From Brevibacterium atlanticum (GTDB taxonomy: Bacteria > Actinomycetota > Actinomycetes > Actinomycetales > Brevibacteriaceae), in assembly GCF_011617245.1 (NCBI RefSeq), contig NZ_CP050152.1, forward strand, positions 3,772,503 through 3,836,502: a stretch of DNA of 64,000 bases, written 5' to 3'. A program made the position numbers and the translations under genes. The stretch's first letter is position 1. Every line of letters begins with the position of its first letter. Under the pieces are notes generated by a model, which worked only from the letters and a program-made list of their open reading frames with translations, was not told the origin of the DNA and did no database searches. Positions 1 through 8,582 of the stretch are shown here, piece by piece.

Positions 1-75
1 CTCGACCCAGGCGACGATCTGCGGGTTGAGCGCCTGCGGGCGCGAGGTTCCGGGGATGATGGCAATGTTGAGCAT
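1..75 (-). CDS. NADPH-dependent FMN reductase-like protein, N-terminus only
   Basis: The first 25 codons of a gene that leaves the window at its left edge. Translation begins MLNIAIIPGTSRPQALNPQ, resembling the start of flavodoxin-like NADPH-dependent FMN reductases: a hydrophobic beta strand followed by a GTSRP phosphate-binding loop. A GAGG Shine-Dalgarno lies just upstream of the ATG at 75. It is divergent from the TetR regulator at 366, which may control it. With so little sequence the family is a reasonable guess, not a firm call. Confidence 0.55.
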   Translation of the reverse strand, partial: MLNIAIIPGTSRPQALNPQIVAWVE

Positions 76-365
76 GGACGTCCTCAAATCGATTGGCGGT
101 GTCGGCCGGTGATCGACCGAAGCGGTAGGGTTCTCGGGCGGAGCGTGGCAGCAGACTGCCCGGCTCCATTTCAGCGAACATACTTGAACACTCAATCATT
201 CCCAGCAGCACACGTGACCCTGGTCACTTCGTCCGCGGGCACATCGTCGACTTCCTTGCGAATTCGGGCCCGTTGGAGCGGTTCGTCGTGTATGGTCGTG
301 GGGCAGGTGAAAGATTGTTCGATAGAAGAGCAGGCTTCGACGGAAAGCCGGCAAGGAGCCCGACC
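76..365. promoter_or_regulatory. Divergent intergenic region between flavin reductase-like gene and TetR regulator
   Basis: About 290 bases without a gene, holding the start regions of two divergent genes. The least GC-rich part is roughly 181-205, the likeliest place for promoter elements. I could not pick out a convincing operator palindrome. An AAGGAG ribosome-binding site precedes the TetR start at 366. Confidence 0.4.
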
Positions 366-1028
366 ATGGCGCGCTCGACCAACGGCCGCAACAACATCCT
401 CCGCTCGGCCCGGGACACTTTCGCGGACAAGGGATTCGACGGGGCATCCATCCGCGACATCGCCCAGACGGCGGGGCTGAGCCTCTCCGCACTCTACTAC
501 TATTTCCCTTCGAAGCAGGAAGCTCTGTACGAGCTCGTCCACACCGCCTACTCGTGGTACATCGGACACGCTCGCGCCGTCATCGCCGAGGTCGACGACG
601 ACCCGGTCGATCAGCTCGCGGTCGCCGTTCGCTACCTCGCCCGCTACCGCATGGAGAACGTCTCGGTCTCGACCGTGCTGCTGCGCGACACCGAACGGCT
701 GACCGGCGACAACGCCACGCAGGTCAAGGACCTCCAGAAGGAGGCACGTGAGGTCATGGGCGAGATCGTCCGGGCCGGCATCGAGACGGGAGCCTTCCGC
801 GTCGAGAGCTCGACTCTGGCCACCCGCGCGATCCACTCGATCTGCAACTCGCTCTCACTGTGGTACAGGCCCACGGGCGACCTGACCCCGGACATGATCG
901 AACGCGACTTCACGCAGTACTCGCTGCGCATCCTCGGCCTCGACCCCTCGGAAGAGGAGCTCGACCGCCTGCTCGGCCTGCCGGTCAACCAGGCGGGCAT
1001 GCTCGACTTCATCGCCGACACCAACTGA
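366..1028 (+). CDS. TetR/AcrR family transcriptional regulator
   Basis: A 220-residue one-component repressor. The N-terminal helix-turn-helix is clear (ILRSARDTFADKGFDGASIR, then LSLSALYYYFPSKQEALYEL, about residues 10-55), including the YYYFPSK recognition-helix signature. The C-terminal all-helical domain (SICNSLSLWYRPTG near residue 165) resembles regulators of acyl-CoA and lipid metabolism such as the KstR2 group, so the ligand may be an acyl-CoA; that is inference. ATG 366 is chosen because AAGGAG lies a few bases upstream; a longer reading frame from 273 has no such site. Likely target: the divergent flavin reductase-like gene or itself. Confidence 0.85.
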   Translation: MARSTNGRNNILRSARDTFADKGFDGASIRDIAQTAGLSLSALYYYFPSKQEALYELVHTAYSWYIGHARAVIAEVDDDPVDQLAVAVRYLARYRMENVSVSTVLLRDTERLTGDNATQVKDLQKEAREVMGEIVRAGIETGAFRVESSTLATRAIHSICNSLSLWYRPTGDLTPDMIERDFTQYSLRILGLDPSEEELDRLLGLPVNQAGMLDFIADTN

Positions 1029-1040
1029 CCCCTCTTGCTA

Positions 1041-1090
1041 CCTGACGGCGGCCCAGCAACCTCGCGCGAGGTAGCTGGGCCGCCGTCAGG
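1041..1090. terminator. Long near-perfect palindrome between tetR and the IS110 element
   Basis: Bases 1041-1057 and 1074-1090 are a perfect 17-bp inverted repeat, and the intervening sequence is itself a palindrome (CCTCGCGCGAGG, 1060-1071), so the whole 50 bases folds into one stem of about 24 bp with a single mismatch. Placed between two convergent genes, it should terminate transcription in both directions. It lies directly next to the short end of the IS110 element. Confidence 0.7.
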
Positions 1091-1105
1091 ATCCTTCTAT
1101 GCTTG

Positions 1106-2173
1106 TCAAGCGGCCTGCCCAACCACGCTCGTCGCCTCGAGAAGCCGATAAACTCTCCGGGCCACAAACCGCTTGATACACCGGATAGCCTCCTTCTTCG
1201 ACTTCCCTTCCCCAAGTCGTTTAGCCATGTACGCTCGGGTCTCCTCATCGAAGGACAGCTTCGTGATGGCCACCATGTACAACGCGGAGTTCAACCGGCG
1301 GTCCCCGCTGCGGTTGAGTCGGAATCTCACCACATTGCCCGACGATGCTGGGATCGGATTCACCCCCGCCAGCTTCGCGAACGCAGCCTCGGAATGCACC
1401 CGTCCTGGATGAGACCACGCCAGATAGAACACGGCGGCAGTGATCGGTCCGATCCCCGGCTGGGCCAGCAGCACAGCGGCAGGACTGTCCTTCACCAGAG
1501 CCAGAATCCGTGTGGCGTAATCCTTGATGTCGGCATCGAGTTCGATGACGCGTTTGGCTAACCGGATCGCTTCCCGACGTGCTTCACAACGGGCCACAGG
1601 CTCGTTCCGGCCCCGCCATTTCGACACCGTGCGGATCTTGGCGACTGACAGTTTCCGTCGGGCATCGATACCGAGATCGTTCGCCCGCAACAACGCGGTC
1701 AGCGCGTTGATGGTGCGGGTCTTCTCCCGCGTCATGGACTCGCGGGCACCCACGAGGATCCGCAGTCCCTGACGCGGCCCATCGGCCTGTCTGGGCACGC
1801 GCAGCCGCGACTGCTCCAAGGGCAGGACGGTGGTCGCGATTCTGCGGGCGTCGATCTGGTCATCCTTACCCGTGCTGTGACGGTCGCGGGCACTCATGCT
1901 CGCGGCCTCGGCGACCGTATACCCAGCCTCAGCGACGTTCTCGGCCAGGATCGCTCCGTAGGTGCCGATGCCTTCGATCACCCACAGGGTGTCCAGGTGC
2001 CCGCCGGTGCGACGCCCGACCCAGTCCAACGCGCGTGCCAGGCCAGTATTCGTGGTCGGGAATTCGCGGGTATCGAGGTGCTCACCGCGGTTGGTGAGTA
2101 TGGCGTAGACGTGGTTCTTCGCGTGTGTGTCGACGCCGACGACAAACGCGTACAAGTGCGAGATGATAGTCAT
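1106..2173 (-). CDS. IS110 family transposase (DEDD recombinase)
   Basis: A complete 355-residue DEDD transposase. The RuvC-like catalytic acids are D15 (in GVDTHAKNH), E67 (in WVIEGIG), and D105 and D108 (in GKDDQIDARR). The C-terminal Tnp20 domain is intact with AQPGIGPITA (about 237-246) and the serine-bearing NPIPASSGN (272-280), which supplies the nucleophilic serine in IS621-type enzymes. In this family recombination is guided by a structured RNA made from the non-coding end. No frameshift or truncation is visible, so the element may be active. It reads towards the TetR gene and ends just before the palindrome at 1041-1090. Confidence 0.95.
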   Translation of the reverse strand: MTIISHLYAFVVGVDTHAKNHVYAILTNRGEHLDTREFPTTNTGLARALDWVGRRTGGHLDTLWVIEGIGTYGAILAENVAEAGYTVAEAASMSARDRHSTGKDDQIDARRIATTVLPLEQSRLRVPRQADGPRQGLRILVGARESMTREKTRTINALTALLRANDLGIDARRKLSVAKIRTVSKWRGRNEPVARCEARREAIRLAKRVIELDADIKDYATRILALVKDSPAAVLLAQPGIGPITAAVFYLAWSHPGRVHSEAAFAKLAGVNPIPASSGNVVRFRLNRSGDRRLNSALYMVAITKLSFDEETRAYMAKRLGEGKSKKEAIRCIKRFVARRVYRLLEATSVVGQAA

Positions 2174-2180
2174 GACGGTT

Positions 2181-2381
2181 CGTGATTCTCCCGTGTTAGA
2201 GCGGATGATGTCCGACCGTCGAACGGTCGGCTCCGGTCCGGGAGATAGTCACGTCGGAACACTACTGTGATGAGTCACGTTCGGTCAGGAACGGACAACC
2301 TTCTGATCAAGTTACCGATGTGGGCCGAGCCGGGGCCGACCGCCCACCGATCATCAGACAGATCCTGACGATGACATCGTC
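2181..2381 (-). ncRNA. Candidate IS110 bridge RNA in the non-coding left end
   Basis: The roughly 300-base gap 2174-2481 upstream of the transposase start carries several hairpins. CGTGA 2181-2185 pairs with TCACG 2249-2253 and TCTCCCG 2187-2193 with CGGGAGA 2239-2245, together enclosing a perfect 8-bp hairpin (2212-2219 with 2223-2230, loop CGA). GTGGGC 2320-2325 pairs with GCCCAC 2342-2347. GACGAT 2367-2372 pairs with ATCGTC 2376-2381. IS110-group elements encode their bridge RNA in this position and orientation. The boundaries, and the target- and donor-binding loops, are not assigned. Confidence 0.5.
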
Positions 2382-2481
2382 TGAGTCAGCAGTAATTCGA
2401 GTCATGATGATCGATGGGACGGTCAGTTCCTACTCTGCCAGCCAGTCCCAGACCAGCCACTATCAATCCTCACAGTAGTAA

Positions 2482-4245
2482 TTAGGGGGTGCGGAGGGTG
2501 CGGGCCTGCTCGCGGCGCTTGGCCTGCTCGGCCGGATCCGGGACCGGGAGCGAGGCGATGAGTCGCTTCGTATAGTCCTCACGCGGCGCACCGAGCACCT
2601 GTTCGCCCGTGCCCTCTTCGAGCAGCTCCCCATGGAAGAGCACGCCGATGCGGTCGGAGAGCATGTCGACCACGGCAAGGTCGTGGCTGATGAACAGGGC
2701 CGCGAAGTCGAATCGGTTCTGCAGCTCGACGAAGAGCTCGAGCACCTTCGCCTGCACCGACACGTCCAACGCCGAGGTCGGCTCATCGGCGATGAGCAGC
2801 TCCGGATCGAGCGCCAGACCGCGGGCCAGCGAGGCCCGCTGCCGCTGCCCGCCCGAGAGCTCATGCGGGTACCGGGAGGCATACTCATTCGGCAGCTGCA
2901 CCGAATCGAGCAGCTCGCGCACCCGCTTCAACCGATCCGCGGCACTGAGCTCCCGACGGTGGATCGCGAACGGTTCGGCGATGCATTCGCCGATCGTCAG
3001 GTGCGGATTGAACGAGGCGGCCGGGTCCTGGAACACGAACCCGATCCGGCGCCGGATCTTCGAGAACGCGCGCTCCTTGAACCCGACCATCTCATGCCCG
3101 AGCACGGACAGGCTGCCGCCGCTGGCCCTGGTCAGACCCGCGATCGCACGACCGATGGTGGTCTTGCCCGATCCCGATTCGCCGACGAGTCCGTAGACCT
3201 CGCCGGCCTTGATGTCGAAGCTGACCTTCTTCACCGCATGGAAGTCCGATCGGCCGATCCCACCTGGGTAGACGATGTCGAGGTCCCGCGCGGTGACGAT
3301 CGATTCCCGCACGCTTCCTTCCCCCGCCGAGGTGGTGCTGGCAGCAGTCTCCCCCGCCGAGGCGGTGCCGGCCGACATCTCCCCCGCCTCGGCGGCGGCA
3401 GCCTTCCGACTGCCGACGACGGTCGAGCCGATCCGCGGTACCGCGGCGAGCAGATCCCGTGTGTACTGCTCCTGCGGGTCGCTGAAGAGCTGCTTCACGG
3501 TCGAGACCTCGACGAGGTCGCCGCGCAGCATCACGGCCACGCGGTCGGCGAGGTCGGCGACGACGCCCATGTTGTGGGTGATGAGCACGATGGCGGTGCC
3601 CGTCTCATCGCGCAGCTCGCGCAGCAGGTCGAGGATCTCGGCCTGGACGGTGACGTCGAGGGCGGTGGTCGGCTCGTCGGCGACGATGAGCTTCGCACCC
3701 AGGGCGAGCGCCATGGCGATGACGATGCGCTGCTTCTGTCCGCCGGAGAACTGGTGCGGATAGTAGTCGAACCGGTTCTCCGCGTCGGGGATGCCGACTT
3801 GTTTCATCGCGGCGACGACACGTGCCTTGAGCTCGGCCTTGCCGGCCTTGCGGTCATGGGCACGAAGGCCCTCGGCGATCTGCCACCCGACGGTGTAGAC
3901 GGGGTTGAGCGCGGTCGAGGGCTCCTGGAAGACCATCGCCACATCGGATCCGCGCATCGCTCGCAGCTGCTCGGCGGAGACGCTGAGCACGTTCTGCCCC
4001 GAGATGACCACGGCTCCCGAGCGCTGAGCGGTCTCCGGCAGCAGGCCGAGGATGGAGCGTGCGGTGACGGTCTTGCCCGATCCGGACTCGCCGACGATCG
4101 CGAGCACCTCACCGGGTGAGACGCTCAGTGAGACATCCTTGACCGCGTGCACGTCGCCGCCGTCGGTGGAGAAGGTGACGTCGAGGCGTTCGATGTCGAG
4201 GATGCTGCCGGCGGACTGCACAGTCGTGTCGTTCTTCTTGCTCAT
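2482..4245 (-). CDS. Dipeptide/oligopeptide ABC transporter, fused double ATP-binding protein
   Basis: A 587-residue fusion of the two nucleotide-binding subunits (DppD- and DppF-like) that energise a peptide or nickel importer. Half 1 has Walker A GESGSGKT (52-59), signature FSGGQ (166-170) and Walker B LIVADEP (about 186-192). Half 2 has a second GESGSGKT (355-362), LSGGQRQR and LLIADEP. The halves are joined by a low-complexity linker (about 281-313, rich in SAGE/TAS). Both sites look catalytically intact. The start ATG overlaps the upstream permease stop by 4 bp (ATGA), so it is the last gene of the operon. The linker DNA holds three copies of the GCCGAGGYGG motif (3326, 3356, 3384). Confidence 0.93.
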   Translation of the reverse strand: MSKKNDTTVQSAGSILDIERLDVTFSTDGGDVHAVKDVSLSVSPGEVLAIVGESGSGKTVTARSILGLLPETAQRSGAVVISGQNVLSVSAEQLRAMRGSDVAMVFQEPSTALNPVYTVGWQIAEGLRAHDRKAGKAELKARVVAAMKQVGIPDAENRFDYYPHQFSGGQKQRIVIAMALALGAKLIVADEPTTALDVTVQAEILDLLRELRDETGTAIVLITHNMGVVADLADRVAVMLRGDLVEVSTVKQLFSDPQEQYTRDLLAAVPRIGSTVVGSRKAAAAEAGEMSAGTASAGETAASTTSAGEGSVRESIVTARDLDIVYPGGIGRSDFHAVKKVSFDIKAGEVYGLVGESGSGKTTIGRAIAGLTRASGGSLSVLGHEMVGFKERAFSKIRRRIGFVFQDPAASFNPHLTIGECIAEPFAIHRRELSAADRLKRVRELLDSVQLPNEYASRYPHELSGGQRQRASLARGLALDPELLIADEPTSALDVSVQAKVLELFVELQNRFDFAALFISHDLAVVDMLSDRIGVLFHGELLEEGTGEQVLGAPREDYTKRLIASLPVPDPAEQAKRREQARTLRTP

Positions 4246-5321
4246 GCCTTGACCTCCGCAGGTTTGACGTTCTTCGTCTTCGCTTTCCGTCGCACGCGCA
4301 GGCGCGGGTCGTTGAGATCGTTCATCGACTCACCGACCAGGGTGATGCCGAGGACCGTGAGCACGATCGCCAGCCCCGGGAACACGGCCGTCCACCACAC
4401 ACCGGACGTCACGTCCGGCAGTGCCTTGTTGAGGTCGTAGCCCCATTCCGACGCCGAGGTGGGTTCGATTCCGAATCCCAGGAACCCGAGCCCGGCCAGG
4501 GTCAGGATCGCCTCGGAGGAGTTGAGCGTGAAGATCAGCGGCAGCGTGCGCGTGGCATTGCGGAAGATGTGTTTGGAGATGATGCGGGTCTTCGAAGCAC
4601 CGAGGACGATCGCCGATTCGACGAAAGGTTCGGCCTTGAGCCGCAGCGTCTCAGCACGCACGACGCGGAAGTACTGCGGAATGAAGACCACGGTGATCGA
4701 GAACGCCGCGGCGGCGATGCCGCCCCATGCGCTCGACTGCCCGCCGGAGATCGCGATCGACATGACCAGCGCCAGCAGCAGGGTCGGGAACGCGTAGACC
4801 GCATCGGCGATGACGACGAGGAAGCGGTCGAGCCAGCCGCCGATGTACCCGGAGACGAGGCCGAGGATGACGCCGGCGAAGATCGACATGATGACGGCGA
4901 CGACGATGACGGCCACGGCAGTCTGGGCCCCCCAGATGACGCGGGAGAAGACATCGTAGCCGCCGACGGTCGTACCCCAGATGTGGGTGCCCCCGGGCGG
5001 CAGCTTGGAGCCGAAGTTGCCTTCGGAGGTGCCGAGCTGGTTGAACCCGTAGGGGGCGATGAGCGGGGCGAAGATCGCGCAGATGAGTACGAGTCCGCAG
5101 AGCACGAGTCCGGTGATGAGCATGCCGCGCTGCAGTCCGACGGACTGGCGCAGGTGAGAGACGATCGGCAGGCGGGAGAACCACGACTTCTTCGCCGTCT
5201 CGTCGAACGCGAGGGCGGGGACACCGGAACCGGGAGCCGCCTCGGCGAAGGTGCCTGCGGTCTCCGCCGAGGTTGCGCCTTCGATCGAGTCGATGCTGTC
5301 GGGATTGTCAGGAGTGGACAT
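4242..5321 (-). CDS. ABC transporter permease, DppC/OppC type
   Basis: A 359-residue inner-membrane subunit of the peptide-type importer. It has a hydrophilic N-terminal tail of about 60 residues, a first membrane segment (LITGLVLCGLVLICAIFAPL), the OppC_N-type region ending near HIWGTTVGGYDVFSRVIWGA, and a BPD_transp_1 domain with several helices and the EAA-like loop AESAIVLGASKTRIISKHIF-like sequence contacting the ATPase. The chosen ATG at 5321 shares one base with the stop of the upstream permease (TGATG). A longer frame to 5477 only overlaps that gene in another frame. Substrate is not determinable from sequence alone. Confidence 0.92.
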   Translation of the reverse strand: MSTPDNPDSIDSIEGATSAETAGTFAEAAPGSGVPALAFDETAKKSWFSRLPIVSHLRQSVGLQRGMLITGLVLCGLVLICAIFAPLIAPYGFNQLGTSEGNFGSKLPPGGTHIWGTTVGGYDVFSRVIWGAQTAVAVIVVAVIMSIFAGVILGLVSGYIGGWLDRFLVVIADAVYAFPTLLLALVMSIAISGGQSSAWGGIAAAAFSITVVFIPQYFRVVRAETLRLKAEPFVESAIVLGASKTRIISKHIFRNATRTLPLIFTLNSSEAILTLAGLGFLGFGIEPTSASEWGYDLNKALPDVTSGVWWTAVFPGLAIVLTVLGITLVGESMNDLNDPRLRVRRKAKTKNVKPAEVKA

Positions 5322-6412
5322 CAGTACCTCACTCGGGGGTCGATGAAGGCGGCGATGACGTCGACGAGGAAGTTCGTGACCGCGACGATGACGGCGAGGA
5401 ACACGACGATGCCTTGGACGGCCACGAAGTCGCGGGCGGTGAGGTACTCGGCGAGCTTGAAGCCGAGCCCCTTCCATTCGAATGTCGTCTCGGTGAGCAC
5501 GGCGCCGGCGAGCATGAGGGCGATCTGCATGCCCATGACGGTGACGATCGGGATCAGCGCCGGCCGGTACGCATGCTTGGTGACCAGGCGGTATTCGGAG
5601 ATTCCGCGGGATCGGCCGGAGTCGATGTACTGCTGCTCGAGCGTGCCGATGAGGTTCGTGCGCACGAGTCTGAGGAACACTCCGGCGGTGAGGAGCCCGA
5701 GGGCGATCGCCGGCAGCACGGCGTGGGCGAGCACGTCACCGAGGACGGAGAAGTTGCCGATGCGGATGGCGTCGATGATGTAGAAGCGCGTCGGAGCGAC
5801 GACGCCGGACATGATGTATTCGGTCTCGGTGGTGCCGCGGCCGGCCACGGGCAGGATGGGCAGGAAGACGCCGAAGACGAGTTTGAGGATCATGCCGGCG
5901 AAGAACACGGGGGTCGCATAGGCGAGGATCGCGAGCACGCGCAGGGCGGCGTCCGGGGCCTTGTCCCGGTGATAGGCGGCGAGCATGCCCAGCGGGATGC
6001 CGATGACGAACGCGACGATGAGCGCGTAGAAGACGAGTTCGACGGTCGCGGAACCGTAGTTGAGCAGGATCGACGAGACGGGTTGACCGTCGGAGACGGC
6101 AGTGCCGAAGTCGCCTTTGAGCAGGTTGCCCAGATACTCGAAGTACTGGACGAGGAGGGGCCGGTCGTAGCCGGCGGCGTGGACGCGTTCGGCCAGTTGG
6201 GCCTTCGTCAGGCGTCCTCCCAACGCCGCGGTGATCGGGTCACCGGTGATGCGCATGAGGAAGAACACCAGAGTGGTGAGAATGAAGATGGTGGGAATGA
6301 TGAGGAGGAAGCGGATGAGGACATAGCGTCCCAGGCCTCCCCCCGAAGGCTTCTTGACCGCGACCGAGGTCTCGGCGGCCTCCACCCCTGGTTCGCTGAT
6401 GGCAGCAGACAT
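5321..6412 (-). CDS. ABC transporter permease, DppB/OppB type
   Basis: A 363-residue permease partner of the OppC-like protein. After a short polar tail there is the characteristic first helix (YVLIRFLLIIPTIFILTTLV, about 30-50), the FFLMRITGDPI motif typical of DppB N-termini, then a BPD_transp_1 domain with about five more membrane segments and the loop SGRSRGISEYRLVTKHAYRP. AAGGAA precedes the ATG at 6412. It follows the binding-protein gene by about 100 bases that contain a hairpin, and overlaps the next permease by one base. Confidence 0.92.
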   Translation of the reverse strand: MSAAISEPGVEAAETSVAVKKPSGGGLGRYVLIRFLLIIPTIFILTTLVFFLMRITGDPITAALGGRLTKAQLAERVHAAGYDRPLLVQYFEYLGNLLKGDFGTAVSDGQPVSSILLNYGSATVELVFYALIVAFVIGIPLGMLAAYHRDKAPDAALRVLAILAYATPVFFAGMILKLVFGVFLPILPVAGRGTTETEYIMSGVVAPTRFYIIDAIRIGNFSVLGDVLAHAVLPAIALGLLTAGVFLRLVRTNLIGTLEQQYIDSGRSRGISEYRLVTKHAYRPALIPIVTVMGMQIALMLAGAVLTETTFEWKGLGFKLAEYLTARDFVAVQGIVVFLAVIVAVTNFLVDVIAAFIDPRVRY

Positions 6413-6449
6413 GTGTTCCTTATGTAAGTGTTTCGGTGCGCGGACGCGC

Positions 6450-6491
6450 CACGAGGTGCAGGTTGGCCGGGCGGCTCACCTGCACCTCGTG
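6450..6491 (-). terminator. Intercistronic hairpin between binding-protein and permease genes
   Basis: A perfect 14-bp inverted repeat (6450-6463 with 6478-6491) in the gap between the substrate-binding gene and the first permease on the minus strand. There is no U-tract on that strand. Such hairpins commonly act as partial terminators or 3'-end stabilisers so the binding protein is made in excess of the membrane subunits; this role is inferred from position. Confidence 0.6.
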
Positions 6492-6515
6492 TGGGTGTTC
6501 AGCTCAGACGTGCGA

Positions 6516-8150
6516 TCACTTGCTCAGCAGTGCCAGTCGGAACTGGAACGCGGGGTCGAGGGTGTCATCGACGCCCTTGACGTCCTTGCCGGACACGGCG
6601 ATCTGGTTGCCCTGGAGCAACGGCAGGGTCGGCAGCTCCTCGGAGAGCTGACCCTGGATCTTCTTCAGGGCCTCTTCGCGCTTGCCCTCATCGGCGATGG
6701 AGGACTGAGCGTTGAGTTCCTTGTTCATCGTCTCGTCCCGGTAGTGGTTGGCCAGGAACGACGGGGTCTCATCGGTGTCGTAGAAGAACGGCACGAGGTA
6801 GTTGTCGGCATCCGAGTAGTCCGGGAACCATCCCAGCTGATACATCGGGTAGACGTCGTCGGTGCGGTCCTTCGAGTACTGCACCCATTCGGTCGACTGC
6901 AGCTTGACCTTGAACAGCCCGGTCTTATCCAGCTGATCCTTGACCAGCGCGTACTCATCACCTGAGGACGGACCGTAGTGGTCGGGGTTGTACTGCAGGT
7001 TGAGCTCGACAGGGGTCTTGACACCCGCGTCCTTGAGGGTCTTCTTCGCCTTGGCCACATCGGCTCCGCCTTCGCCGTCGCCGTATGCGGACTTCAGCGG
7101 TTCGTCGGCGCCGGGCAGCCCCTCGGGGACGTGCGAGTACAGCGGGGTATAGGTGTCCTTGTAGACCTGGCTGGCGATCGCCTGACGATCGACCGAGTCA
7201 GCCATGGCCTGTCGAACCGCAAGTGCCTTCTTCTCGTCGGCGTCATCGGTCTTCGCACCGAAGGGCATCGTGTCCATGTTGTAGACGACGTAGCGGATCT
7301 CGCCGCCCGGGCCCTTGTGGACCTTGAGGTCCTCGTTCTTGCCGAGGTCGTCGATGTCGGTGGCCGACAGCGATCGCCAGGCCACGTCGATGGTGCCTTC
7401 CTGGACGTCGAGCTTCATATTGTTGGCGTCCGAGTAGTACTTCATCTGCACGGTGTCGGTCTTCGCCGGCTCCACGTAGCCCTGATAGTCCGGGTTGGCC
7501 TTGTAGGTGAGCAGTTCGTTGAACTTGAAGCCGTCGATCGTGTACGGACCGGCGAAGGCCTTCCCGTCCACGATGTCCTGATCCTCGGTGACCTTGTCCG
7601 GCGAGAACACGTCCTCATCGACGATCGGGCCGGCGGCGCTGGCCAGGACACCTGGCCAGGTCTGGTCGTTCTTGCGCTTGAGGTTGAACACGACCGTCTG
7701 ATCATCCGGGGTCTCCACGGACTTCAGCCCGCCCAGCAGCGAGGAAGGCCCGTTGGGGTCCTGGATCTTCAGCTGGCGGTCGAAGGAGAACTTCACGTCC
7801 GAGGAGGTCAGTTCGTTGCCGTTGGCGTATTTGAGCCCGTCCTTGAGTTTCACCTCGTACTTCGTCGGCTCGGTGAAGTCGGCGGACTCGGCGATCGAGG
7901 GATTGAGCTCGGCCGTGCCCGGCTTGTACGCGAGGATGTACGGGTAGACCTGCTGTTCGACGAGCGAGCTTCCGTTGTCATAGGCCGCGGCCGGGTCGAG
8001 AGCCACGACCTTGTCCGTGGTTCCGACTGTGAGCATGCCGCCGTCGCCGTCACCGCCATCGCCTCCGGTCGTCGAGGTCGAGCAGGCAGAGAGGAGCAGA
8101 GCTCCGGTCGCGGCGATGGCCACGGCCTTTGCACCGGTTCGTCGTTTCAT
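6516..8150 (-). CDS. ABC transporter substrate-binding lipoprotein, family 5
   Basis: A 544-residue extracytoplasmic receptor of the SBP_bac_5 (OppA/DppA) family, first gene of the importer operon. The N-terminus has a basic start (MKRRTGAK), a hydrophobic core, and a lipobox LLSAC with the lipidated cysteine at residue 23, followed by a Ser/Thr/Gly/Asp-rich linker. The family features ALDPAAAYDNGS near the start of the mature domain and the conserved YPMYQLGWFPDYSDADNYLVPFF region near the C-terminus are visible. ATG 8150 is preferred to an upstream start because it gives a standard lipoprotein signal. Ligand is probably a peptide, but this is not proven. Confidence 0.93.
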   Translation of the reverse strand: MKRRTGAKAVAIAATGALLLSACSTSTTGGDGGDGDGGMLTVGTTDKVVALDPAAAYDNGSSLVEQQVYPYILAYKPGTAELNPSIAESADFTEPTKYEVKLKDGLKYANGNELTSSDVKFSFDRQLKIQDPNGPSSLLGGLKSVETPDDQTVVFNLKRKNDQTWPGVLASAAGPIVDEDVFSPDKVTEDQDIVDGKAFAGPYTIDGFKFNELLTYKANPDYQGYVEPAKTDTVQMKYYSDANNMKLDVQEGTIDVAWRSLSATDIDDLGKNEDLKVHKGPGGEIRYVVYNMDTMPFGAKTDDADEKKALAVRQAMADSVDRQAIASQVYKDTYTPLYSHVPEGLPGADEPLKSAYGDGEGGADVAKAKKTLKDAGVKTPVELNLQYNPDHYGPSSGDEYALVKDQLDKTGLFKVKLQSTEWVQYSKDRTDDVYPMYQLGWFPDYSDADNYLVPFFYDTDETPSFLANHYRDETMNKELNAQSSIADEGKREEALKKIQGQLSEELPTLPLLQGNQIAVSGKDVKGVDDTLDPAFQFRLALLSK

Positions 8151-8582
8151 GGTGTTCCTGTCGTTACAGATGTGCTCTTCGTGTCGTCTTTGCACGAAGA
8201 GATCCGCATCACATCATACGGTTCCCGTCCCAAATAGTGAACTGATGCACATGACGTGACTCAGTTCGCAACGACTTCGCAACAATTCGCCGAGGCGACC
8301 GCCGCCCTCACAGCGAAACCGTCGCGGTCGATCCCCGCCAAGCCGGGGAATGACCTCGACGACGGTGGGATGTGACGCCGAGCCGCCTCGGCGATGGTGA
8401 TTTGCGTCGCAGATCACAATCGGTTTGACTTATGAAGTACATCACAGGAAAGTCGCAGGGTTTCTGCGACGATCACACAGTTATTCGGCTGTGCCCAAAC
8501 CCCCTGGAATCCTGCCTTCACGATCTGGAGCGCAGCGATTCTGCGAACCGGAGTCAACCGGTTCCCCGACATGAGGAGAAAC
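8151..8582. promoter_or_regulatory. Divergent regulatory region between peptide importer and AGCS symporter
   Basis: About 430 gene-free bases. A perfect 9-bp inverted repeat (CTCTTCGTG 8175-8183 with CACGAAGAG 8193-8201) sits in the leader of the binding-protein gene. A 21-bp near-symmetrical operator-like sequence lies at 8397-8417 (GTGAT-n-TGC-nnn-GCA-n-ATCAC). A 7-bp hairpin (GTCGCAG 8452-8458 with CTGCGAC 8464-8470) lies in the probable leader of the symporter gene. One GCCGAGGYGG motif is at 8383-8392. I see no recognised riboswitch. Confidence 0.5.

Larger units (their letters stand above)
1091..2470 (-). mobile_element. IS110-family insertion sequence (approximate ends)
   Basis: Contains one intact transposase gene (1106-2173, minus) and about 290 non-coding bases on its 5' side, the architecture of the IS110 group: long left end upstream of the gene, very short right end. 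There are no terminal inverted repeats, as expected. The exact ends are uncertain. The short string ATCCT at 1091-1095 and again at 2466-2470 is a possible core duplication but is too short to prove it. The element lies between the TetR gene and the ABC-importer operon and interrupts neither. Confidence 0.7.

Noticed and set aside
2632..4119. Open frame of 495 codons opposite the fused ATPase gene
   Set aside because: The minus strand encodes two intact ABC ATPase domains; this frame has none and is Arg/His/Gly-rich noise.
4569..6427. Long plus-strand frames opposite the two ABC permease genes
   Set aside because: Extremely Asp/Glu/Arg-rich translations without hydrophobic segments, mirror images of membrane-protein codons.
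8397..8582. Glycine riboswitch before the AGCS symporter
   Set aside because: Glycine riboswitches often precede this family, but I cannot find the conserved core sequences; only simple hairpins are present.
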